From Gigantopelta aegis (taxonomy: Eukaryota; Mollusca; Gastropoda; Neomphalida; Peltospiridae), in the NCBI RefSeq assembly GCF_016097555.1, contig NC_054702.1:91167798-91231797 (forward strand): 64,000 bases of DNA. Direction: 5' to 3'. The position numbers and the translations under genes were made by a program. Positions 12,199 to 23,975 of this stretch are shown piece by piece. The stretch's first letter is position 1. Each line of letters starts with the position of its first letter. The notes beneath the pieces are model-generated. The model was not told the origin of the DNA, ran no database searches, and was given only the letters and a program-made list of their open reading frames with translations.

Positions 12199-12202
12199 AA
12201 CA

Positions 12203-12430
12203 AGAAAATGTTTTATTTAACGAGACACTCAATACATTTTATGTACGGTTATATGGCGTCGGACATATGGTTAAGAACCACGCAAATATTGAGAGGAAAC
12301 CCGCTGTCTCCACTTTATGGGCTACTCTTTTCGATTAGCAGCAAGAGATATTTTATACGCACCATCCCACAGACAGGATATCACATACCACGGCCTTTGA
12401 TATACTAGTCGTGGTGCACTGGCTGAAACC
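12203..12430 (-). mobile_element. SINE, tail B, head missing
   Basis: Reads aaatgttttatttaacgaga through gttatatggcgtcggacata and the body to cgtggtgcactggctg. Confidence 0.82.
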
Positions 12431-12860
12431 ATCATTTGTAACCAACAAATATTGTAATATTAGTTTCACGAAACAAGTTATTGGTGCTTAGTACCTTCTT
12501 GGAGCCCCTGCGAGTCGTTAATTACAGACAGCAAAGGATAAAGGGTGAAAAATGCACGTTCAGTAAAACAGACTCAAGGCGTGCGCTATAGGAAATAGGA
12601 ATTTGGTCTGAATGTACACTTTAAAACAAAGACATCGTTCAGTTCCTCTACAAGGCAATCATTCGCAGGCCGGCTAGGTTACCTTACGAGTACCTACTAG
12701 ACAAACCACCTTACCAGTTGGGCGAACATCGTCTTAACGCCTGCTTATCTTATGTGTCCAATATATGTTCCTAGTTGAATCATAAATGTAAAGGCTTCTT
12801 GTTGCCATCATGTTGCCTCTGCGAATTGTGGTGGATGAAAAAAGCAAGTAGCGAATAGCA

Positions 12861-13147
12861 AAACTTTGTTTTTTTAACGACACCACTAGAGCACGTTGAT
12901 TTATTAATAATCGACTATTGGATATCAAACATTTGGTAATTTTGACATATAATCTTAGAAAGGAAACTTGCTACATGTTTCCATTAGTAGCAAAGATTCT
13001 TTTATATGCACCACCACACAGACAGGATAGCACACACCACGACATTTGATATACGAGCAGTGGTGCACTGGAAAGAGATGCCAATAGCCTAATGGGCCCA
13101 CCGACGGGGATTGATCCTAGACCGACAGCGCAACAGACGGGCGCTTT
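12861..13147 (-). mobile_element. SINE, tail A, near full length
   Basis: Runs from tttgtttttttaacgacacc to the B-box (ggggattgatcctag) and part of the A-box region near 13130-13147. Confidence 0.85.
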
Positions 13148-13756
13148 TCGTCAAAAGACAAAACGTGAAGGTTTGCTTCGTCTCTCATGCAGCCAAGATA
13201 TCGCAGGCAGGCCAAGGTTTTTCTATCCTCGTTACCATTTGGTGCATCTTTCTACTGAAGCGCTCGTAACCAAACCGAAATCAAATTGTGTTGATCAAAG
13301 TGCATTAGTGCCAAAGCAAAGACAGACCCATGGTGTACGTTCGCTGCATTTCTATAGCCGTTTAAACATTGATTTGATGATCATATAATGACGGGCTGGC
13401 GTCGCAGAAACCTTTACCAGATAAAGAATATTCTACTCACTGTGGTCAAAGTGGTTTTATCTGCCCAAAGAAAACTCGCTAAGAATCCAATTTGTTTGAT
13501 TTCCTGCCTTTGAAAACTGAATTATCCAAAATGTGCTTAGAAAGCTCAGCGGCATATTGATTATAACAACATAATTTGCAAGTAATATTAGTACATAGTC
13601 GAGGAAACCAGAATGTAACATAAACAACAGCAATCCAGTCACGAAAAATGTAATGCATCCGAATATTTCAAATTGATTTTTGTCACTAGGAAATTATTAG
13701 AAACATTGAAGACATATTGCCTTCCTATAGGAGATAAGATACTGGCGGATTAACGC

Positions 13757-13936
13757 ACGCGATATGTGCTATCCTGCATGGTGGAATGTGCATATAAAAA
13801 CGTCATTGCTACTAATGTAAAAACAAATGTAGCTGGGTTTTCTGTGAACACTGTCAGAATTATCGAATGTTTGACATCCAGAGCTGAAGATACATTAATC
13901 AATATACTCTAGTGGTGTCGTTAAACAAAACAAACC
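13757..13936 (+). mobile_element. SINE, tail A, 5'-truncated
   Basis: Starts gcgatatgtgctatcctgca, diverged body, ends tagtggtgtcgttaaacaaa. A stray head piece (gtgctctactggtaaagcc) follows at 13965-13984. Confidence 0.75.
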
Positions 13937-14817
13937 TCTTTTTTTATATTTTCAAACATCATCTGTGCTCTACTGGTAAAGCCTCTCGACGTATTGTTAC
14001 GATACATTTTTTTTATTAACTAAAAGAATATATATAATAAACATTGATTTTTTTTTTATAGAAATTCTTCTTGCGTCGCCAATGCATAACAACTATCGCT
14101 CGGTTTCCGATAGCGCCACACCAAGAAGACTTCGCTGCCTGTAGATGAGGCCAAACGCAGACATCTCGGCACCGGAGCCGCGGAGAAGAATTGGTTCCAA
14201 TCATACGTTTTGTGCCGCTGTTCCACAGTTTACGCCCCATGCTTGATTAGATGTTTGACAAATCACCATTTGATTTTAAGTGCGCACACGCCATGTCAAT
14301 AATAATACGGATCATAAACTGTTTCTTTGGCGGCTGTAGTTATGTAGTCAGGCCGAACAAACAGGCAGTGGGGAAAATTGTACGAGGAAAGACAAATATC
14401 TATTTGTTGTGTTTGTTGTTAAACCTGTCTATAAAAGCTATCTTAGAAGGTTTTTTTTTTTTTAGCTTTGCCTTTTATGGAAATGTGGCCTTCGTCGTTA
14501 AATAGATAGTAAAATTTCGTGCATTTTATGCTGAAGGGATAAATATCAAGTGTCTTTAAAACATAAGTGATTATCATAAGCGGGTATTTTGTTTGTAATA
14601 TGTATAAAATTCAAAACAATCAATTACTTTAACCGTAACACGTGATTTTGTGTCGGTTTAAAAAAAAAAATTATTATTATTATTGTATGTATGAAAACAT
14701 GTATAACAAGGAAACAGCTATTGCATTATATACATCTATATCCATCGTTTAGTATTTAAAAATACGTATTATTTAAATTACATTTTTGTTGCAGTTTAAA
14801 ATAATTTTTATATTTAC

Positions 14818-14900
14818 CATTGTGTGACACGCAATAGCCGCTATATTTGTGTGCTGGGATGTTGTTGAACATTCATTCATTCATTCATTCATTCATTTAT
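14818..14900 (+). mobile_element. Tail D fragment with (attc)n
   Basis: Reads tgacacgcaatagccgcta, then gtgctgggatgttgttgaac, then about nine attc units. Same motif as 22565-22640 and 34395-34460. Confidence 0.6.
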
Positions 14901-15559
14901 CCATTCATTCAGTTTCAAAACCTTTTACATTTTTATCTTCCTGTACTGAGAATTTCATTGATGAGTACTGATGCGTTTTGTTACACTAAAACAATTTCTA
15001 TTTTAATCTTACTGCTTTGATTATTTCTGGGGTGGGTGGTGGGGGTAAGTAAGCTTTCAGCGTGTCTGCCATTTGTCTTGTAGTATCGTCTAGTCCTCTA
15101 GACTCCTCTATTAATAAACAGACACCCATGTCTTCTAAGCGTCTTAATTGTATTGATTTTCTGTCTTTCTCAATTACAATATTTTCAGTCCGTAAGCTTG
15201 TGTCTATCAGTACCATTTATGTGCATTATACTATGCCCTCGTGCCTCTTGTTGAAAAGTTGACAAAGTTACGTCCCCTTATTTCATTATTATGCTGGATT
15301 ATCTTGGATGGCAATGTTAATAGAACAGCTTAGCTGTGGAGACAGCGTTGTCAAGGCAACCACTACCTCATTTTAAAAAACAATCCATAATCAATTTTAG
15401 AACTTATTACCTTGAAAACCATATAAGCTACAAATGTAATTGACCCACGTAGAAAAGGACAAAGTACCAAATTTGATTGGATAATTATAATTATTTTATT
15501 TAAAAAAATAGGTCGAACTAGGCGGAAGGGCCCTTCAGAATAGTTGCACTTAATGTTTA

Positions 15560-15793
15560 AAACCAGAAGCGATGATATAGTGATAAAGCCATTCGATTTA
15601 TTGCTGATAGGTACTGAGTTCGAATCCCGGTACGGGTTCCCACCTAGAGCGGGTTTTAACAACTCAGTGTGAAAAGGAAATGCTACACTTCAGGCTTTTT
15701 TTCTCACCAACCAATAACAACCAACAAATAACTCATTGCTCTAGACAGTCCATATATCGCTGACATATGTATCCAGGACAGTGTACTTGAACC
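15560..15793 (+). mobile_element. tRNA-derived SINE, tail C
   Basis: A-box-like gatatagtgataaagcca and a good B-box gagttcgaatccc (15619-15631), then cacttcaggctt and the tail C motif gtgtacttgaacctt. A TTAA MITE begins at its end. Confidence 0.65.
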
Positions 15794-15797
15794 TTAA

Positions 15798-16174
15798 AGG
15801 AACTTTCCTGAGTTTGCAGCCATTGTATAATGTGTCTGTCTAACAGCCTTTTTAACAACTACAGTTACATTTTAAATACATTTTCTTGTTTAGAATATCC
15901 GTGTCAGTATAGCCAATGTGTTTCTGGTCATCCAAATGTTTGTAGTAGCTAAACGTTTAATTGACTTCCTAAGATATATATTTTCTTACATGCGAAATTA
16001 GTGGGAGGTAAAATCTATTCTCGCCTTCTAAAAGCATGCAGACGATCAGAAACACCCTGCATATACAAACACTGATATTCTAAATAAGAATGCAGTTTTA
16101 ATCATTAAAAAGGTTCTGTTGGTCGGAAACTCGTTAGTGTCGTTACAACAACACCAAACTCAGCACAGTCATCT
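15798..16174. mobile_element. TTAA-flanked MITE (377 bp)
   Basis: TTAA at 15794-15797 and 16175-16178; ends aggaactttcctgagtttg and, inverted, agatgactgtgctgagttt. The interior shares order and sequence with 30254-30618 (for example ttcttgtttagaatatc and gtgtttctggtc against cgtttctggttgtcc). TTAA targets suggest mobilisation by a piggyBac- or Kolobok-type transposase (inference). Confidence 0.75.
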
Positions 16175-16199
16175 TTAATTGGAAAAAAAAAAGAAAAAA

Positions 16200-16250
16200 A
16201 GAAGAAACAAAATTGGTGGGGCGGGGGGGGGGGGGGGGGGGAGAGAGATA
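16200..16250. repeat. A-rich then poly-G tract
   Basis: Interrupted a/g run followed by about 17 G and gagagaga near 16222-16248. Confidence 0.85.
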
Positions 16251-17290
16251 CGAAATACTTATGTTAAGAACAAATACTTTGGTTCAAAATGGGATGTTGC
16301 GCACCTTCTGGATTCCCACACACTACTCTAAAGTGATCTCTGATTCCGTGGCGAGTTGTTGATTAAAGGTTGAACGCGAACGTTCTCTTTATCAATACTT
16401 GCAGGAGAAAAGAACGAGCTCGATCCGAATTGAATTCCGAAAGCGTGGCTCATAAGAGCACTTATAACCTTACAGATTCATATATCGCTTTCCAAGATGG
16501 TATCCTAAGGGTTTCAATTGGTCGTCATGGTTACCTGTGTAAATAGTGTTATCAGAAAGCTATTTCTTCTTTTCACTAAAAGATGAGTACTTCTCCTGAA
16601 GCTATTGTCCGATGGAAGTAATACGTAATCTTGCGATATTGCACAAGGTTTTGTCTTCATATCGTCGCAAAAATTAATTTGTGGAATATGTCGAAACTGT
16701 TAACCATCTCATTTCAGTATATATTGAAGAAAGCTTCGATAGTATTATATATTTAAGCATAACCCTTATGTTGAAAAAAAAAAAGTAGTTTATGCTCAAA
16801 CATTGCCAGCTGAATTTGAAATAATGTTTAACGCCTAGGGTTATGTCGATAACATGCATGTGGTTTAATAGCTACTATAAAAATTCCTGGCTTGATCATC
16901 TGCCGGTAAGACATACACTAGTTATTCAAAAAAAGAGATTCCATCCCAATTTTCACAGAACATTACTTTACTGGTCTCCGTGCAGGCACGTGTGCAGGAA
17001 ATTGTGCAGTTGTCTAGACTGTCGAGCGACCTTTTCAGCGGGTTCGGGTCATGTTGTCTGAAAAATAGTTTAAACAAAGAAAATTAGCTTGGAGCAGGGA
17101 GGGGGTGGGGGGTCAACACGAAACTCCCACTCCTTCACACGCGCCTGCTATGACATGAGATTTACGTTGGTTTCACAACCCTGAGTAAAGTATAACAGTT
17201 CTATGGAATGAGAACCAGAACCACTTTAATCGCCTAAGCCTGCGTAGTTATTTGTACAAAACAGACAAGAACACAATCAAAAACCGAAAC

Positions 17291-17784
17291 AGTGGAGAGG
17301 CATCAAGTCACTACACCGACTTCACTGTCACTAATCACAGAGTGGAGAGGCATAGAGTCACTACACAGACTTCACTGCCACTGATCACAGAGTGGAAAGG
17401 CATCAAGTCACTACACCGACTTCACTGTCACTAATCACACAGCGGAGAGGCATCAAGTCACTACACCGACTTCAGTCACTAATCACAGAGCGGAGAGGCA
17501 TCAAGTCACTACACCGACTTCATTGTCACTAATCACACAGCGCAGAGGCATCGAGTCACTACACCGACTTCACTGTCACTAATCACAGAGTGGAGAGGCT
17601 TCAAGTCACTACACCGACTTCACTGTCACTAATCACACAACGGAGAAGCATCAAGTCACTACACCGACTTCACTGTCACTAATCACACAGCGGAGAGGCA
17701 TCCAGCCACTACACCGACTTCACTGTCACTAATCACAGAGTGGAGAGGCTTCAAGTCACTACACCGACTTCACTGTCACTAATC
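17291..17784. repeat. Minisatellite, about ten 50-bp units
   Basis: Unit gtggagaggcatcaagtcac plus tacaccgacttcactgtcactaatcacaga-like sequence. Units differ by point changes and small deletions. There are no unique spacers, so this is not a CRISPR-like array. Confidence 0.92.
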
Positions 17785-17834
17785 TCCATCGATTAACAAT
17801 ATGCTTGACAGTGTGGACGCAGCCAAAATAGTCG

Positions 17835-17890
17835 AGTTAAAACTCCAGCACTGCGTACTTGAACCTCATTCGGATATAAGCACAAAAATA
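17835..17890 (+). mobile_element. SINE tail C fragment
   Basis: gcgtacttgaacctcattcg followed by gatataagcacaaaaataaa. Confidence 0.6.
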
Positions 17891-17941
17891 AAGAAACAAA
17901 CACAATTTGATAAAAATCGCTTTTCTTAACTTCTTATAGTA

Positions 17942-18215
17942 AAAGTTTGTTTTGTTTAACGACACCACTAGACACCACTAGAGCAGATTGATTAATTAAT
18001 TATCGACTATTGGATGTCAAACATTTGGTAATTCTGACACGTTGTCATAAGAGGAAACCCGTTACATTTTTCCATTAGCAGCAAGGGATCTTTTATATGC
18101 ACTTTTCCACAGAGAGAAAATCTTTGATTAGTTGTGGGACACTGGTTGGAACGAGAAAACCCCCAATAAGTTGAATACAAGGCGAGCACTCAACCGACTG
18201 AGCTAAAGTCCGCCC
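17942..18215 (-). mobile_element. SINE, tail A, with a different tRNA-like head
   Basis: Tail A then body then, at 18170-18215, a head whose inverse reads gcggactttagctcagtcgg, a canonical A box. A ctagacaccac duplication occurs in the tail (17965-17980). Confidence 0.82.
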
Positions 18216-18308
18216 TCTTCTTATAGTAATACAGTCCGAGAAAAATAAAATAAAAATAGATAAATGTAATAACTGTACTTGTCATTATGGAATTGACAAG
18301 TTAAATGA

Positions 18309-18615
18309 GGGTTTTTTTATACTACACCACTAGAGCACATTGAGTAATACATCATCAGCTACTGGATGTTAAACATTTGGTAATTCTGACATATAGTCCT
18401 CAGAGGAAACCCAATACATTTTTCCATTAGTAACAAAGGGTATTTAATATGTACTTTTCCAGACAAGACAGCACATACCACGAACTTTGATATACCAGTC
18501 GTAGGACACTGGTTGGGTCGAGGAAAAACAAATCACATAATGGATCCACAGCAGGGATTCAATTCTTCAACCTAAGCACTCAGAACGCTCTATCGACTGA
18601 CCTAGATTCCGCCCC
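18309..18615 (-). mobile_element. SINE, tail A, full length and diverged
   Basis: From ttttatactacaccactagagc through the body to a head with inverse tctaggtcagtcgatagagc. Confidence 0.78.
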
Positions 18616-20604
18616 TGGAATTAATAAGTACTTACATTGACAACTACCGAGCTTGACAAATTGTGTAGTGCAGGTGTTAATTAACAGCTTTACTTGGAAC
18701 AAATGCAGGAACTTTCAATGGTTATAGTTCGCACTGCCCCATTTGAATAGAGCATTGTCTCCAATATCGACACTGCATTCATTGATTAGCCTTCCTAGCA
18801 GCACGTGTGTATCAGATGATTTCCCACTGGCTGTTTTGGGCGGCGTTTAGTGGGACGTTTCTGGTAATGATCAGGATGGTCTATGTAAATATACTATACT
18901 CTGATGCATAATCACTTCATGTTCTTATATCCCTCCAGGCAGATTACAGAAATACCCCATCTAGACCGCACGTGTCTTCAGTGTGAATGTTCTTTACAAT
19001 ATGGTTCAAGATCCAGTGCTTACAAATTTATCATATTCTGGACTAAGGCTTTAAAATGGAACCTATTGTCTCGTCCTCTTAACAAAAAATGTTGGGTTTC
19101 TTATTATAATTTTTAAAGTAATTGCAGTTTGGTTTGACGTAAAGAGAAAAGTGTTTTGGAAATAACCATTTTTTAAAACTATTTTTGTGTGCAATTTAGA
19201 AAACAATCGACTATGAAATAAATAACTTGTGAGTCCCACAGTATGAAAAATAGGCGTTCCCTCTGGGAAGGACTATAGACTCTTAGTCCATACAAACTAC
19301 ATATAGGTTGAGTTTCTGACTGTAAACTGGAGCCTAGGTACGGACGAAGTAGGTTATCACTTGGTTGTAATCATCGCTGTGTAAAATATACTGTACCATA
19401 TTTTCAGAGAAACCAAGTATTCATATTTCTTTCTTTATTTTTAAAAATTATTTTCTTCTTTTTTGTTGTTCGTCTTTTTCTTCTTTGTCATCTGTTGTAT
19501 TTCGTGTTTGATTACAAATTAGTATTCAGCTTCTTTTCTGTTTTCTTTCTTTCTTTCTTTTTTTATATTTATTTATTTCTGTTTTTGCTATATGGCTTCC
19601 TTTAAGTTAATAATAAGAACCTATCGATGCTTTACAAGGTCAAAACAATAGGGGATCCAGGTTTGTTCTGGAAGAAACGCTAAAACTCAAAGGAGACCTA
19701 AGGTTTTGGCAGACCTTTGTGCAAGAATGTCAGTCGAAGGAAGGTTGGAAAAGACGCGAATACTGTAGGCTAGTTGTTCTGTTCAGGGGCGGATCCACGA
19801 CATATTTTGTGGGGGACTAACGGGAAAACGGCACATAAATCAACCCGTCAAAAGTGCATTCCGATCAAAAAAATAATAATAATAAAGAAAAAAAGGCACT
19901 TGAATATTTTTAGGTGGTATGGGTTCCTCTGCCCCCCCCCCCCCCCCCCCCCCCGGGTCCGCCTCTGCAATTTGCTTGTTTCTTTCTTCCTCCTCTTCCT
20001 TTTCTTCTCGTTCTTTTCAGTGTTCTCCTTTTAAAGATATATATTTAGTAGGCCTAATCAAAGCCATTCAAAGCGACTTGCAAGTAAAATGGCGTTATTC
20101 AATTCGAGTAAAATTGTCAAGCTATACTAAACAATGCATAAACTTTATGCACTTTTTCCTTTTCTTTTCTTTTTTAATTTTCTTTTGATATCACTCTAAT
20201 TTCGTTTTACACTAGTGACAAGTATACTTTTATATCTCAGGTTTCTAAACTATCATTCTATGTTGACACAAGGAAGCATGCGAGATGCTATCAGATACTT
20301 TTCTCCGCGTCATTAAGTGGTTTATTGTCGTTAAAAGTCAATTGCTTTGACATCAATCGAAGCTATACGTTGTGTATGAACATGAAACACGAGTGACTGT
20401 CATTGATAAAACGGGCACGACATGACACTTGTGTTTGGCTACCGTTTATAACAAGATACTTCAGACGTCCACAAGTACACTACTTACCACGATAGCTAAT
20501 ATACAGTGTGGAAAAACCCCAACTACTAATACAAAACCTCTCGTCAGATAGTTGTATCGTATGCCATACATACGAACCATACCAGAATCTGCATAACAAC
20601 ATGT
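18616..20604. other. No gene seen
   Basis: AT-rich sequence with T-rich stretches (19420-19570) and one poly-C MITE. Small open frames lack homology and splice context. Confidence 0.5.
19786..19972. mobile_element. MITE-like element with poly-C core
   Basis: Inverted ends aggggcggatccacgac and gggtccgcctctgc; interior aataataa run and a C tract of about 22 bases (19934-19955). Same plan as 8706-8848. Confidence 0.55.
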
Positions 20605-21310
20605 ATTCATATTAGCATTACTATCGGAGGCATACGACACCTATTGACACTGGAACGTGCATCTGCTCTTGCCAGATCGTTGATTTTATCATGCCTGGAC
20701 TATTGCAACAGCCTTCTTGTCGGTATCCCGAAAGACTACATCGAAATAAGGCTGCACTCATGGTTACAAGATCGTCTAAAGACACAAGTTCATCATCTCT
20801 GTTAAAGACTCTTCACTGGCTACCAATCCCAGCACGAGTGGACTATAAGATTTTGTCCATTGCATACCAGTGCGTCCATGGAGCTGCTCCTATTTATGTG
20901 TGAGTTCCTACAAGTCTATCAACCATCTAGGTATCTTCGTTCTAGCCAGCAAAACCTACTGGCTGTCCCAGGATGGAAGCTTAAGTCTTTTGGCTCCCGT
21001 TCCTTTAGTGAGAGTGTTGTGAAGAAATGGAATGAACTGCCAGACACTCTTAAAAAGGCCCCAAATCTTATATCGTTTAAAAACTTCTTAAAACACATTT
21101 GTTTATCCAGTACTTATTATCAAGTTTAACTTTTTATCTCCCCGCTCTTAAGCATTTATAACAACTCATATTTATGTTATTTGAGTATTATCCTACCAAT
21201 TATTTTACTATGTTAATGTTTTAACCATGTCATTTTAATTATGTAATGCGCTTTGAGCATACATTAGTGTGCAGTTTAGCGCTATATAAAGGAACTTATT
21301 ATTACTACAT
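20605..21310 (+). mobile_element. L2/CR1-like non-LTR retrotransposon, 3' end (dead)
   Basis: Translation gives ALARSLILSCLDYCNSLLVG (from about 20667) and, in another frame, LKTLHWLPIPARVDYKIL, then WNELPDTLKKA. These are the typical C-terminus of L2/CR1-type reverse transcriptases. At least two frame changes break it. The 3' part reads gcgctttgagc ... gcgctatataaa followed by a short attatta run, as in L2 tails. Only the end is present, as usual for 5'-truncated copies. Confidence 0.85.
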
Positions 21311-22208
21311 GTATTACAACTAATTTTGAGGGTAAAATGATAGAAATACATGCTAAAAAGGTTACCACATTCACCCCCAATATCTGTATAATTTTTGCCC
21401 GAATTTGAGGTTTTGCCCGAGCACTGGCGGGGAGGGGGACGGGGGCCCTGGACCTAGGAATAATTACCAAATTACACAAGATTGAATCATTGTTTTAGTT
21501 TTAAAATTATTTGCAAAAAGGAGACCCCACCTAGATTATTTAAAGCATATATTCAAAGTATGGCATGTCGTAGTATAAAATTTAATGTGGACGGTATTTT
21601 CTAAATGGTTAAATACAAATGTTAGAAATTGCTGCATTAAATCACTATAGGCTACCAGTTTATAATATATATTTCACGCGAATCCACATATAATTGTTTA
21701 GCATTGGGTGTGAAAACAGGATAATGAAAGTGTTAATAAACTAACTAGACGTCAATTATCGCTGGCGCCCAGGTAAATTTTCTACTTCAATGCATCCAGG
21801 TTTTCGCAATCTTTGACTGACGGAAGTATCCCCCCTTTGCTTACATTGCATCTGGCGTACTAGCAGTATAACATGTAGAAACATTACACTACATGGCTAT
21901 ACTCGTATATTCAGGTAAATAACCACACCATCTTCTCCTGGAAAACAAAACAAACGTCCATTTTCCTAAACGTAGGTCTACGCTCTCGAATAATATAACA
22001 TTTCGTAAACAAGCAAACTTCTAACGTCACAGAAATACCCACCTGTCCATGCGTGTAATAGTTAGTATCTATCTCTGTGGGGTCAGGCAGTTGGAAACAC
22101 TCGACTTTTCAGTATCTATGTATGTTAATTGATTTTATTTGATAAAGTATTGGATAATAGAAGACTTTACCAGGCAGACAAAGAGAGAATGAATGAATGA
22201 AGAAGGAA

Positions 22209-22537
22209 GAAATGAAATATTTTATTTAACGACACACACAACACATTTTATTTACGGTTATATGGCGTCTTACATATGTTTAACGACCACACAGATATTG
22301 AGAGAGGCAACCCGCTGTCGACACTTCATGGGCTACTCTTTTCGATTAGCAGCAATGGATCTTTTATTTGCACCATCCCACAAACAGGATAGTACATACC
22401 ACGGCCTTCGTTACACCAGTTGTGGAGAATTGGCTGGAACGAGAAATAGCCTAATGGGTCCACCGTCGGTGGGGATCGATCCTAGACCGACGGCGCATCA
22501 TGCGAACACTTTACCACTGGGCTACGTCCCGCTCCCC
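22209..22537 (-). mobile_element. SINE, tail B, full length with target duplication
   Basis: Complete head (A-box inverse tagcccagtggtaaagtg, B-box gggatcgatcctag), body and tail B. Duplicated gaatgaatgaatg at 22187-22199 and 22538-22550 brackets the element plus a few a/g bases. Confidence 0.88.
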
Positions 22538-22564
22538 GAATGAATGAATGTTTAACAACAATCA

Positions 22565-22745
22565 TATTGATGTATTTACCTTTGTTTGACAGCTAATAGC
22601 CGACCTCTATTTTTGTGCTGGGGTGTCGTTAAGCATGCATTCATTGATTCTTTGATTCGTTCATTCGATTAACAACACCCCAGCACACCAAAACAAATGG
22701 GCTATTTTTGGTGTGAAACAAAGGTACACGACAATCAACATCAAT
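22565..22745. repeat. Two tail D copies in inverted orientation
   Basis: ctttgtttgacagctaatagc ... gctggggtgtcgttaa (22573-22633) faces gattaacaacaccccagcac ... gtgtgaaacaaagg (22669-22730), with attcattc spacer. It could fold into a long hairpin. Confidence 0.65.
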
Positions 22746-23199
22746 TTAGAATTCGCATATTAGTAATAAAAATAGCGTAGACAGTTATGAGAGAGTTGCA
22801 TTTATGAAAGACACAATGAAGTATATTATATTAAATGTGAAAAAGACAAAAATCAACGCTGTGGTCAGACAATGAAAACAGTGTATGGAGCTGTGGTATT
22901 GGATCGAATTATCAACATAAAACGAAAAACGTATTTGAAATCATTACCAGAGATACTGATAGAACTAATATATGCTGTATTCGTCACTCTCAAGAAAACC
23001 CTTGAAAATGTTGCCATCCCCTGCACCTCGACGAGGAACAACATACGTCGAGGACAAAGAGAGATAGACACAATTTTTAAATGGCTCACCTAAATACATC
23101 ACATTACCTGTTAAGAAGGGTTCAAATTTATTTTAAAATATTTTGGGAGTGTAAGAAATCAGTCGAGAAAGCAATTCTATTATTTAAATTCGTATCTAA

Positions 23200-23382
23200 A
23201 GTTTGTTTTGTTTAACGACACCACTAGAGCACACTGATTATTAATCATCGGCTATTGGATGTCAAACATTTGGTTATTCCGACATTTTTTTCCATTAGTA
23301 GCAAGGTATCTTTTATACGCACCATCCCCCAGACAGGATGGCACATATCACAGCCTTTGATATGCCAGTCGTGTGCACTGGT
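23200..23382 (-). mobile_element. SINE, tail A, head missing
   Basis: aagtttgttttgtttaacga through ccagtcgtgtgcactgg; the body has a small deletion before cattttttttccattag. Confidence 0.83.
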
Positions 23383-23781
23383 TATTTAATTAGTCTCTGT
23401 GCGATACTATATATTTAACAATATATTCATCAACAAACAAAAGTTTCAAGACTTATTACGCTCTTAACATCACCAACCCTGAATGTAACGTGTGAGCGGG
23501 AAGGAATGTGCGTTCAAAAGGATATACAGGCTGAAATATTGGGATTTACCTGGCTTCATCTTTTAGTGATAGTTTATTGCTAAGTTGCATTCATTTTATG
23601 AACATAAAACACATCTAGTTTCATCAAAATTTATGATACATTCGAACCTGTAAATTATTGATGTGATATGGCATGCCACACGTATCTGTATTACAAGCTA
23701 TATGTAGAAAGGTATTTAGCGCGCCTACTGGCGTGCTATAAGTGGCAGTCCTCCTACAGACTAAGTGGCACCATAATCGTA

Positions 23782-23840
23782 GTCGAGATCGGCTCTTCTC
23801 TCTGAACAAAGTCGAGATCGGCTCTTCTCTCTGAACAAAG
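23782..23840. repeat. 29-bp direct duplication
   Basis: gtcgagatcggctcttctct plus ctgaacaaa occurs twice in tandem. Confidence 0.85.
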
Positions 23841-23869
23841 CATCCTACAGTGATCATGACTGCATACCC

Positions 23870-23975
23870 TCATTTTCTGCCCCGAGTTGGGCTCCTGGCC
23901 TCCAGAGGCCGAACCCGGGGGAGGGGGGGGGGGGGGGCATGCTGGAAACCTTAGTGGTACATGAGCATGAAAAAA
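23870..23975. mobile_element. Repeat fragment with poly-G and the ggtayatgagcatg motif
   Basis: aacccgggggagg then about 14 G, then catgctggaaaccttagtgg and tacatgagcatg. The latter motif recurs at 47947-47975, 57567-57600 and, inverted, 58010-58048. Confidence 0.5.

Larger units (their letters stand above)
13150..15555. other. No supported gene
   Basis: Unique AT-rich DNA with SINE pieces. 14060-14240 is locally GC-rich and preceded by a T-rich tract and tag, like a splice acceptor, but its frames close quickly. Confidence 0.5.

Noticed and set aside
17291..17784. CRISPR-like array
   Set aside because: Head-to-tail satellite units with no unique spacers, in a eukaryotic genome.
22872..23093. 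73-codon ORF starting MKTVYGAVVLDRI
   Set aside because: Reads plausibly as protein but no family, splice context or neighbouring exon was recognised; the antisense is also open.
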